Shown: one piece after another, positions 6,962 to 13,375 of the stretch
How the letters are laid out: every line of letters begins with the position of its first letter
How positions within the stretch are numbered: the first letter of the stretch is position 1
Assembly: GCA_938010785.1 (NCBI GenBank)
Contig: CALLVC010000196.1
Location: 1-34,252, forward strand
DNA length: 34,252 bases
From: an uncultured Saprospiraceae bacterium
Lineage (GTDB): Bacteria; Bacteroidota; Bacteroidia; Chitinophagales; Saprospiraceae
Reading direction: 5' to 3'
The notes under the pieces: generated by a model
What the model saw: only the letters and a program-made list of their open reading frames with translations
Databases searched by the model: none
What the model was told of the DNA's origin: nothing
Program-made: the position numbers and the translations under genes

Positions 6962-7954
6962 ATGCAAAAAATACTCATTACAGGCGCAAGTGGATTTGTT
7001 GGAAGTTTTTTGGTAGAAGAAGCCTTAAAGCGAGGTTTAGAAGTATATGCTGGTGTGAGAAAAACGAGCAGTCGTAAATATCTACAAGATGACCGCATTC
7101 AGTTTTTGGAATTGGATTTTAATAAGCTAGACCAAGTCCATGCCCAATTAGCAGCTGTAAAATTTGACTATGTGATTCACAATGCGGGGGTCGTAAAAGT
7201 TGATAAAAAGAAAGATTTTTTCACTTATAATACAAAATTAACGACAGATTTTGCCTCCGTATTAATGGATTTACAGCCTGATTTAAAAAAATTCACTTAC
7301 ATCAGTAGTGCTGCTGCTTATGGACCAGCAGATAATTTATCGAAAGGGTATGTGGAAGAATCAGACAATCCGACACCGATAGATACCTATGGAGAAAGTA
7401 AGTTAGCTGCAGAAAAATGGTTAAAAGGGCAATCAAATTTTCCCTATTTAATCTTCCGTCCAACAGGGGTTTATGGTCCTAGAGAAACCGAAATTTTCAC
7501 TTTTTTCAAAGCATTTAATCAAGGATTGGAAGGACACATAGGGAGAACTCCACAGAAAATGGCATTCATTTATGTGAAAGATTTAGCAAAGGTTGTTTTA
7601 GATGGCACACTTTCAAAAAAAACGCAGAAAAGTTATTTCGTTTCGGATGGTAATGCCTATCCAACCCAAGATTTAGGAAAATATGCAGCAAAATATTTAG
7701 AAAAAAAACCATTTTTAAAAATCAATATTCCAATCGGTGTTGTTGCTGTCATAGCTAGTATTGGCGAGGGTGTTGGCCGCTTAACCGGCAAAATGCCCGT
7801 GCTCAATAAAGAGAAGGTAAAAATATTAAAATCAAAAAATTGGCAGGTAGACATTGTACCTTTGCAAAATGATTTTAACTTTGCCCCCGCTTATGACCTA
7901 GAATCAGGTCTTTTAGAAACTATACAATGGTATAAGGAGAACAAATGGCTTTAA
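6962..7954 (+). CDS. Extended SDR / NAD-dependent epimerase family protein, candidate CerR
   Basis: Soluble oxidoreductase of 330 residues. The Rossmann loop TGASGFVG (residues 7-14) binds NAD(P), and the active site YGESK (Tyr143, Lys147) with a preceding YISSAAAYG serine segment is complete. Residues from about 170 onward form the substrate domain of extended SDRs (RPTGVYGPRE). In Caulobacter an SDR of this type, encoded beside spt, reduces the 3-oxo group during ceramide synthesis, and the context here matches. The frame runs back to TTG 6938, but ATG 6962 gives a standard start directly before the first Rossmann strand. It could instead act on a nucleotide sugar or sterol-like substrate, but no sugar gene is nearby. 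Confidence 0.8.
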   Translation: MQKILITGASGFVGSFLVEEALKRGLEVYAGVRKTSSRKYLQDDRIQFLELDFNKLDQVHAQLAAVKFDYVIHNAGVVKVDKKKDFFTYNTKLTTDFASVLMDLQPDLKKFTYISSAAAYGPADNLSKGYVEESDNPTPIDTYGESKLAAEKWLKGQSNFPYLIFRPTGVYGPRETEIFTFFKAFNQGLEGHIGRTPQKMAFIYVKDLAKVVLDGTLSKKTQKSYFVSDGNAYPTQDLGKYAAKYLEKKPFLKINIPIGVVAVIASIGEGVGRLTGKMPVLNKEKVKILKSKNWQVDIVPLQNDFNFAPAYDLESGLLETIQWYKENKWL

Positions 7955-7956
7955 TT

Positions 7957-8130
7957 TAGTGATGAGTTGTGAGTGATAAGTGCTGAGTATTTAATATGCT
8001 TAAACTTTAGCTTTAATCTCATCATTATTTATCCGACAGAATTTGGGAATTTTATTTTGTGTGAAGTTTTGCGTGATTAGTTAGTAGTGCTTTTTTACAC
8101 TCATAACTCATCACTCACCGCTCATCACTA
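7957..8130. repeat. Inverted pair of heptamer-type repeats
   Basis: The arm at 7957-7990 starts tagtgatgagttgtgagtga. The arm at 8097-8130, read on the other strand, starts tagtgatgagcggtgagtga; the two 34-bp arms match at 28 positions. They enclose about 106 bp of AT-rich DNA and span almost the whole gap between the CerR candidate and inositol phosphate synthase. A stem of this length could terminate or process the transcript between the ceramide and inositol halves of the locus. Confidence 0.75.
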
Positions 8131-8164
8131 TTTTATTCCACTTTTTTAAAAATTAAACAAAAGA

Positions 8165-9484
8165 ATGGCAGAGAAGACAAAACTCAAATCCGCTAAAGGT
8201 AAATTGGGCGTTTTAACTCCTGGAATGGGGGCTGTAGCAACGACTTTTATTGCTGGTGTTATCGCCGTGAGAAAAGGATTAGCTCAACCTTTTGGTTCTT
8301 ACACTCAAATGGGAAGAATCAGACTAGGAAAAAGAACAGAGAAGCGTTACCCCAAAATCAAAGAATTTGTTCCTTTATCCTCATTGGACGATATGGTTTT
8401 CGGAGGATGGGATGTTTACAAAGACAATGTTTACAAAGCATCTGTAAAAGCAGAGGTTTTAGATAAGCGTCTTTTGGACGAAATCAAAGATGAATTGAAA
8501 GCTATCAAGCCAATGAAGGCTGTTTTTGACAAAAACTATGTCAAAAGATTAGATGGCAAGCATGTCAAAAAAGGCAAAACCAAAATGGATTTGGCTAAAG
8601 CATTGATGAAAGACATGGAAAATTTCAAAAAAGAACATGGCTGTGACCGTTTAGTTATGGTTTGGTGTGGTTCTACTGAAATTTATATGGAAGAATCAGC
8701 TTGTCATAAAAACATCAAGGCGCTAGAAAAGGGCTTAAGAGAAAATGATGAGAACATTCCGCCAAGTATGATTTATGCCTATGCGGCTATCAAAATGGGC
8801 GTACCTTATGCAAATGGAGCACCGAACTTATCGGCTGATATTCCAGCATTAGTAGACTTAGCAAAGAAGAATGGTGTGCCAGTCGGTGGAAAAGACTTCA
8901 AGACAGGTCAAACCTTAATGAAGACTATCTTAACACCAGGTTTTAAAGCTCGTTCTTTAGGTGTAGATGGATGGTTCTCTACGAACATTTTAGGAAATAG
9001 AGATGGTGCAGTATTAGATGACCCTGATAACTTCAAAACTAAGGAAGTTTCTAAACTAGGGGTAATCGAGCATATCTTACAACCTGATTTAAATCCTGAA
9101 CTATACGGTAATATCTACCACAAGGTAAGAATCAACTATTACCCACCACGTGGTGATAATAAGGAAGGTTGGGATAATATTGATATTTCTGGTTGGTTAG
9201 GCTATCCAATGCAAATTAAAGTAGATTTCTTGTGTAGAGATTCTATTTTAGCAGCACCAATCGTGTTGGACTTAGCTTTATTATTGGATTTAGCGAGTCG
9301 TTCTTCTATTATGAAAGGAGGTATTCAAGAATACCTTGGCTTCTTCTTTAAGTCGCCTCAGACTAAGAAAGGATTGCCACCACAGCATGATTTATTCAAG
9401 CAATTGATGAAAATTAATAACACACTTCGTCATATTAAGGGTGAGGATTTAATCACTCACTTGGGACTAGATTATTATTACTAG
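8165..9484 (+). CDS. ino1: myo-Inositol-3-phosphate synthase
   Basis: NAD-dependent enzyme that converts glucose 6-phosphate to 1L-myo-inositol 1-phosphate, the first step of inositol synthesis. The 439-residue protein has the N-terminal nucleotide-binding segment GKLGVLTPGMGAVATTFIAG, the family motif NGAPNLSADIPALVDLA, and the catalytic core GGKDFKTGQT (Lys243, Asp244, Lys246), followed by DGWFSTNILGNRDG. The C-terminal RSSIMKGGIQEYLGFFFKSP segment is also typical. Its length fits the compact bacterial and archaeal type. It is flanked by the CerR candidate and a PfkB kinase, so its product probably feeds the polar head of a lipid rather than the mycothiol or osmolyte pools known elsewhere; that destination is inferred. 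Confidence 0.95.
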   Translation: MAEKTKLKSAKGKLGVLTPGMGAVATTFIAGVIAVRKGLAQPFGSYTQMGRIRLGKRTEKRYPKIKEFVPLSSLDDMVFGGWDVYKDNVYKASVKAEVLDKRLLDEIKDELKAIKPMKAVFDKNYVKRLDGKHVKKGKTKMDLAKALMKDMENFKKEHGCDRLVMVWCGSTEIYMEESACHKNIKALEKGLRENDENIPPSMIYAYAAIKMGVPYANGAPNLSADIPALVDLAKKNGVPVGGKDFKTGQTLMKTILTPGFKARSLGVDGWFSTNILGNRDGAVLDDPDNFKTKEVSKLGVIEHILQPDLNPELYGNIYHKVRINYYPPRGDNKEGWDNIDISGWLGYPMQIKVDFLCRDSILAAPIVLDLALLLDLASRSSIMKGGIQEYLGFFFKSPQTKKGLPPQHDLFKQLMKINNTLRHIKGEDLITHLGLDYYY

Positions 9485-9494
9485 TCAACGGTCA

Positions 9495-9547
9495 TTGGTC
9501 ATTAGTCATTAACTCGAAGCATATTTGAATTATTGACTGATGACCAA
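9495..9547. terminator. Hairpin of heptamer-type repeats after ino1
   Basis: ttggtcattagtcatt (9495-9510) pairs with attgactgatgaccaa (9532-9547), 14 of 16 positions, starting 11 bp after the stop codon. It resembles the other stop-proximal inverted repeats in this window and may be a terminator, though it has no clean T-run. A further copy of the unit, aatgaccaatga (9656-9667), spans the start codon of the next gene. Confidence 0.5.
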
Positions 9548-9555
9548 CTACCTAG

Positions 9556-9650
9556 TTTGAAAAAGGAGTACCGACGAACCTGCCCGCTACGCATTCAGGC
9601 GGGTTCATTCGTCGTTTTTCAAATAACATCGACGAGTGTTTCGTCGGTAC
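9556..9650 (+). promoter_or_regulatory. Structured leader of the PfkB kinase gene with alternative pairings
   Basis: tttgaaaaa (9556-9564) can pair with tttttcaaa (9615-9623), and inside it cgacgaa (9572-9578) with ttcgtcg (9608-9614) and cccgc with gcggg. Alternatively gtaccgacgaa (9568-9578) pairs perfectly with ttcgtcggtac (9640-9650), or cgacga (9630-9635) with tcgtcg (9641-9646). The same 5' strand thus has two exclusive partners, the logic of an attenuator, ending 12 nt before the start codon. No known riboswitch class was recognised, so regulation is a hypothesis. Confidence 0.4.
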
Positions 9651-9662
9651 ATTTAATGACCA

Positions 9663-10511
9663 ATGAATATTGATTACCTATGCATTGGACATGTTTGCCA
9701 AGATATTATCAAAAAAGGCTATGCACTTGGCGGTTCCGCTTCTTATTGTAGTATTGCAGCTACTTTTTTAGGCAAAAAAGCTGGAATTCTTACTAGCCAC
9801 AGTGATAACTTTCAATTTCTTCCTGCTTTCCAAGATATTGCTATTCATAATATAAAGGCTGAACAGACCACTATTTTTGAAAACGTCTACCATTCTACTC
9901 ACCGTACTCAATATCTTTTCGAGCGAGCGGAAACTATCCTTTTAAAAGATTTACCACCTACTTTAAATAATGTTGGACTCGTTCATTTAGCACCAATCGC
10001 TGATGAAGTGGATTTTGCCTTTAAAAATGCCTTCCATTCAGATACCATTATTGCTGCGACTCCACAAGGTTGGATGCGGCAATGGGATGAAAAAACTAGA
10101 GAAGTGAGTCCCAAAGTGATGGATTGGAGTTTATTAAATGGTATTGATATTTTAATTTTAAGTGATGAGGATATTGCGGGTTATGAACACTTATTTCCAA
10201 AAATTATTGAGCAAACTAAAATAGTTGTAATGACAAGAGGCGGGCAACCTGCCACAGTTTACTTTGACAAAAAACAATTAGATTTTCCTGTGTATCCTGC
10301 TGAGATTGTTGACCCAACAGGTGCGGGAGATACCTTTGCCACAGGTTTTTTAGTAAAATATTTAGCAACCAAAGATATAGGCCAAGCGATGGCTTATGGT
10401 CATGTGGTCGCTTCTTTTTGCATTGAAGAAAAAGGCCTAGAGGGATTGAAAAATTTGGAAAAAGTAGAAGAACGATTCAAAGAATATTTAGAGAAAGTAG
10501 GCCGCAAGTAA
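9663..10511 (+). CDS. PfkB-family kinase, possible myo-inositol kinase
   Basis: Ribokinase-fold sugar or polyol kinase of 282 residues. It has the PfkB N-terminal glycine region YALGGSASYCS (about residues 20-30) and the ATP/anion-hole signature DPTGAGDTFATGF (217-229) with catalytic base Asp223. The N-terminal segment YLCIGHVCQDIIKKG is similar in pattern to plant inositol 3-kinases (GNYCHDV), which are also PfkB proteins, and the gene follows inositol-3-phosphate synthase. A role in phosphorylating free inositol for salvage is therefore reasonable but unproven; adenosine, fructose and other substrates remain possible. Its last 24 bp overlap the convergent UbiA-like gene, so both genes end inside each other. 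Confidence 0.8.
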   Translation: MNIDYLCIGHVCQDIIKKGYALGGSASYCSIAATFLGKKAGILTSHSDNFQFLPAFQDIAIHNIKAEQTTIFENVYHSTHRTQYLFERAETILLKDLPPTLNNVGLVHLAPIADEVDFAFKNAFHSDTIIAATPQGWMRQWDEKTREVSPKVMDWSLLNGIDILILSDEDIAGYEHLFPKIIEQTKIVVMTRGGQPATVYFDKKQLDFPVYPAEIVDPTGAGDTFATGFLVKYLATKDIGQAMAYGHVVASFCIEEKGLEGLKNLEKVEERFKEYLEKVGRK

Positions 10512-11387
10512 CACCATCAAAAACTGCAAAATCATCGTCCCATCCATCAATCCAGTAAAAAAATAATCGGCATCTGTTTTATCACTATAATTAATAAAAA
10601 GTAAGGTCGAGCTACAAGAAAGTATTATCCCTACTAAATGCGATATTTGGTAAGTACCAAGATAAAGATTCGCACCTGCCAGTACAACTACTAAAATAAG
10701 GCTTATCAAGGAAAGTTTTTTCGTTTTATCAATCCCAATCATACTTGGAATCGTCTTCACATCAATATGCGCATCTATCTTCAAATCTCTAATATCAAAA
10801 GGTAGGGTGATAGCAAAAATAAAAAACATGCGTTCTGATAAAATCAATAAATGAGCAAGGGTCAATTCCGTGGTTCGCTCTAAAATAGGCATCAACACCG
10901 TAATAACACCCCAGACTATCGCTATTAAAAAAATCTTGATATAATCAAAATCTCTGAGTCTTTTGTCTCCTTTGACAAAAGGTAAAACATATCCTAAAGA
11001 CAAAATAGCAGGAATTACTAATAATAATTGATTGGCAAAAGACAAGTAAAAAAAACAGTAGAGCGCCCCTACTCCACCTAAAAAAGCATAGACTTTGATG
11101 TGATTTCTAAAATGGTAAATCACGGAATAGCGGTATTTCTCTAAAAAAGGTTTGACTTTAACAAGGCCTACTATCCGATGAATGGCATATAAAAATAAAG
11201 TGGCAAAAAAAACAAAATAGGTAAGTGTATTGATTTCAATCTGGTTAAAAAGCAATAGCTCCGTTTGCCAAGTCATGGCAACTGCACAGGCAGCAATCCA
11301 GAAATTTCCGAAAAGAATTAGGTTTATAAATTTTTCTATAAGTCCTTTCAACCTGATTTGGGTTATAAACAAAAAAGAATCAAGCAT
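10488..11387 (-). CDS. UbiA-superfamily-like integral membrane protein
   Basis: Polytopic membrane protein of 299 residues with about eight to nine hydrophobic segments. The second Asp-rich motif of UbiA prenyltransferases is present as LPFDIRDLKID (Asp198, Asp201, Asp205) followed by VKTIPSMIG. The first Asp-rich motif, NDxxD in classical members, is not visible: the corresponding stretch reads YAIHRIVGLVKVKPF. Such divergent members occur in Bacteroidota and have no firm function. It may bind a prenyl diphosphate differently or may not be a prenyltransferase. It is convergent with the kinase gene and has no operon partner. A 10-bp hairpin surrounds its start codon. Confidence 0.7.
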   Translation of the reverse strand: MLDSFLFITQIRLKGLIEKFINLILFGNFWIAACAVAMTWQTELLLFNQIEINTLTYFVFFATLFLYAIHRIVGLVKVKPFLEKYRYSVIYHFRNHIKVYAFLGGVGALYCFFYLSFANQLLLVIPAILSLGYVLPFVKGDKRLRDFDYIKIFLIAIVWGVITVLMPILERTTELTLAHLLILSERMFFIFAITLPFDIRDLKIDAHIDVKTIPSMIGIDKTKKLSLISLILVVVLAGANLYLGTYQISHLVGIILSCSSTLLFINYSDKTDADYFFTGLMDGTMILQFLMVLLAAYFL

Positions 11388-11405
11388 AAAGGTACGCTTG
11401 ATTCT
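11376..11405 (-). promoter_or_regulatory. Hairpin surrounding the UbiA-like start codon
   Basis: On the minus strand agaatcaagc and gcttgattct are perfect 10-bp complements separated by gtacctttat. The ATG (11387-11385) has its first two bases in the loop and its G in the stem. In mRNA this would affect ribosome access; in DNA it could be an operator. Confidence 0.5.
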
Positions 11406-11662
11406 GCGTTTTGGGATCTATTTTTGATAATAATATCTTCAGCTAGCTAAAGATTTTATTGTGGGTATGTTTTAACAGTCATAATTGTCGGATATCGCCC
11501 ATCCCTGCTAACGATTAATAAGGTCAAAGACCAAGTCACTCCATTCAGATGCTTTCATAAATAAAAATTTAGTCGGGTGATTAGGGAACAGGAAAAATAT
11601 AACCTACCCATTCTGCGGCTTTATTTTGTCCTTTAAGGCATCCCGTCCGCTTAGGCGGTTCA

Positions 11663-11696
11663 CTAAGCAAAAGATTCCCCGAATCTTTTTTCTTAG
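11663..11696. terminator. Hairpin aaaagattc-ccc-gaatctttt
   Basis: Perfect 9-bp arms (11669-11677, 11681-11689) with a 3-nt loop, extended by ctaag/cttag on the outside. A short T-run follows on the plus strand and an A-rich run precedes it, so it could end transcripts in either direction. Confidence 0.45.
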
Positions 11697-11704
11697 CTCA
11701 TGTT

Positions 11705-11746
11705 GGAAAAATACTCATTACCCGTACGGGTAACTCCGTTTTTTCC
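11705..11746. repeat. Palindrome ttacccgtacgggtaa within a longer stem
   Basis: The 16-bp perfect palindrome at 11718-11733 is enclosed by ggaaaaa (11705-11711) and tttttcc (11740-11746), with a six-by-six internal loop between them. The symmetric core could be a dimer-binding operator or part of a REP-like element. Confidence 0.55.
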
Positions 11747-11802
11747 GCCTTGCATAGAAACAAACTAAAATCACATCTTTGGCTACCTTATTTATTTCCT
11801 GC

Positions 11803-11852
11803 TCCCTTAAAAGTTTTCATTCTGATTATACTAACCAAGCCGTTTTAAGGGA
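11803..11852. repeat. 10-bp inverted repeat tcccttaaaa/ttttaaggga
   Basis: Arms 11803-11812 and 11843-11852 are exact complements with a 30-nt loop. No function seen. Confidence 0.5.
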
Positions 11853-12001
11853 AGTTCCTATAACCATTTTTTTTTCAAAATTTCAATATAATTGGATGAT
11901 TTCTATTTAAAAGACACCATCTTTTACAAAAGGATGCATGAGGTAGGAAAAAAGTTGTATAAAAATTTAGGATTTTATTGTAAATACAGTTTCTTTTAAT
12001 A

Positions 12002-12025
12002 CGCCGAGCACGTACGGGCTCGGCG
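12002..12025. terminator. GC-rich hairpin cgccgagc/gctcggcg
   Basis: Perfect 8-bp GC-rich stem with an 8-nt loop in otherwise AT-rich DNA, 64 bp beyond the stop codon of the minus-strand oxidase subunit gene. Plausible terminator for that gene; on the minus strand the following run is tattaaaag rather than a clean T-tract. Confidence 0.5.
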
Positions 12026-12088
12026 GAGGGATTTTTAAGGGGGACTAGTTAAAAATGCAAATAAATTTTTGTTACAGGGTAATAAAAC

Positions 12089-12724
12089 TTAGCTAAGCAG
12101 ATAATTAAGCGTAAAAAAGACGACAAGATAAATCCAAAGTGCGTCTAAATAATGCCAGTATCTAGTTAATAATTTAAGTTTTAATTGTTTTTCAGGGTCA
12201 GAAAAATAGACGAGTACACTGACGGGTTCCTTCATTCTTTTGTGAGCCGTCCAAAGGAAAAGACCCAAAAAAGGTAATCCTGCCAGAACATGGGCAAAAT
12301 GAAGTCCACTAATCACATAAACATAAGAAGCAGTAGTACTATAATTAACGAAAATCTGTTGACCAAATAGCTGTTGCCAAGCAATTAATTGAGCAAATAC
12401 GAAAATGACAGACATGGCTATGGTGATAGCCAACATCCGCTTATAAAGGTCTGTATTATCATTCAAATAAGCTTTTTTTGCCAAAACCATAGTGTAACTT
12501 GTTCCCAACAAAAGTGCCGTATTGACAAAAAACAAACTTGGTAATTTAATAGGCGGAATTCCCATCGTTACTCTTGTGTATAAATAGGCCGCCGAAAAAG
12601 CAAAAAATAAAGCCGTTATACCAGCTAAAGTAAAAGTGAGTAGAATATTATATGGATGAAAAGTAAGGGATACACTATCCTCTTCGTAGCTAATATTATG
12701 TGGGTCTAACTCTTTTCTAGGCAT
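12089..12724 (-). CDS. Cytochrome c oxidase subunit III-like protein (haem-copper oxidase)
   Basis: Membrane protein of 211 residues with about five transmembrane segments, matching the short bacterial subunit III. Diagnostic features are the central SGLHFAHVLAGLPFL (His142, His145) and the C-terminal YWHYLDALWIYLVVFFTLNYL. Subunit III stabilises the catalytic core and proton uptake of the oxidase and is not itself redox active. The start ATG at 12724 is unambiguous. It normally sits with subunits I and II, but here it stands alone, with 365 bp of hairpins or more on each side, so it is either a detached subunit or an extra copy. It could also belong to the quinol or nitric-oxide reductase branch. 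Confidence 0.88.
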   Translation of the reverse strand: MPRKELDPHNISYEEDSVSLTFHPYNILLTFTLAGITALFFAFSAAYLYTRVTMGIPPIKLPSLFFVNTALLLGTSYTMVLAKKAYLNDNTDLYKRMLAITIAMSVIFVFAQLIAWQQLFGQQIFVNYSTTASYVYVISGLHFAHVLAGLPFLGLFLWTAHKRMKEPVSVLVYFSDPEKQLKLKLLTRYWHYLDALWIYLVVFFTLNYLLS

Positions 12725-12820
12725 TCGAATACTTTTTTATCGTTTCAAATTTTGAAATAATAAGAAGTAAACAAAAAAGGGAAGGACATGTTTTGGATTC
12801 TTTTATTCTTAAAGAAAATT

Positions 12821-12986
12821 TATTTGCATTTAAAGGGCTTTCTTATAAAAATGAAACATCCGAGTAAATGTTGATTTCTTGGGACATTCCCGAAATAAAT
12901 TCGGGACAGGCAGAGTCCCAAGAAATCAAAAAAGGGATTTAAAGGGTGAGCTAAGCATTTTTATAAGAAAACCCTATTTGCATTTA
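12821..12986. mobile_element. MITE-like nested palindrome with 12-bp direct flanking repeats
   Basis: The direct repeat tatttgcattta (12821-12832 and 12975-12986) brackets a 140-bp element with three nested inverted repeats. The outer pair is a 19-bp arm starting gggctttcttataaaa (12835-12853 and 12956-12974, one mismatch), the middle pair gatttcttgggac/gtcccaagaaatc (12873-12885 and 12915-12927, perfect), and the inner pair tcccgaa/ttcggga (12888-12906). Terminal inverted repeats plus flanking duplications fit a non-autonomous transposable element; no ORF is inside. A 12-bp duplication is long for a common IS family, so origin is uncertain. Confidence 0.65.
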
Positions 12987-13113
12987 TTAAACAGACAAAA
13001 TTTAGATTACGCTACCAAATAATGGATGAACATATCCTTTAAGGCATTTTTATTATTCTCCTTTTGAAAATATTTTCTTATAAAGTTTATCTTTTTCGCT
13101 TTTTTAAATCTTT

Positions 13114-13141
13114 CTTACTTTTTCATTTGATAAAAAGTAAG
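13114..13141. repeat. Hairpin cttacttttt/aaaaagtaag
   Basis: Perfect 10-bp arms around an 8-nt loop in the gene-free stretch between the oxidase subunit gene and sppA. The surrounding 12987-13345 is AT-rich and shows no credible gene; a 92-codon frame at 13064 lacks protein-like composition. Confidence 0.55.
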
Positions 13142-13345
13142 CAAAAATCTAGTCAGATTAAACTGGCATCCCATCCCTTCGGGTTCAGAATAGTCATTCT
13201 TCATGGTCAAACAGTAAATCAAAGAACGTTGTATAAAGTTTTCACTATTAAAAATAGTGAAAAATTGGTTGCCCCTTGTCAACTTGAACTTTTTAATAAT
13301 AAGTCATTTGTTAACCAAAAAGGTCAACCAAATCCAGTGTAAGAC

Positions 13346-13375
13346 AACTCATCACTCATCACTCATCACTCATAA
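13346..13375. repeat. Tandem heptamer repeat cactcat next to the sppA stop codon
   Basis: About four copies of the seven-base unit cactcat end directly at the TGA (minus strand) of sppA. On the minus strand the unit is gagtgat-like, the same word found after the bCerS and CerR candidate genes. Here only one arm is present. Confidence 0.75.

Larger units (their letters stand above)
11388..12088. other. Gene-free region dense in hairpins
   Basis: About 700 bp with no credible coding frame or tRNA. At least four strong inverted repeats lie within 365 bp (separate entries). The region upstream of the UbiA-like gene must carry that gene's promoter, and the 3' region of the oxidase subunit gene ends here. 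A structured RNA or a graveyard of small mobile elements are both possible. Confidence 0.55.

Noticed and set aside
11385-11394. TACCTTTA on the minus strand as a promoter for the UbiA-like gene
   Set aside because: It overlaps the start codon, so transcription would begin inside the gene, and no -33 element is found.
13064-13342. A 92-codon plus-strand frame
   Set aside because: It lies across a 10-bp hairpin in non-coding DNA, has biased low-complexity composition and no homology-like motif.
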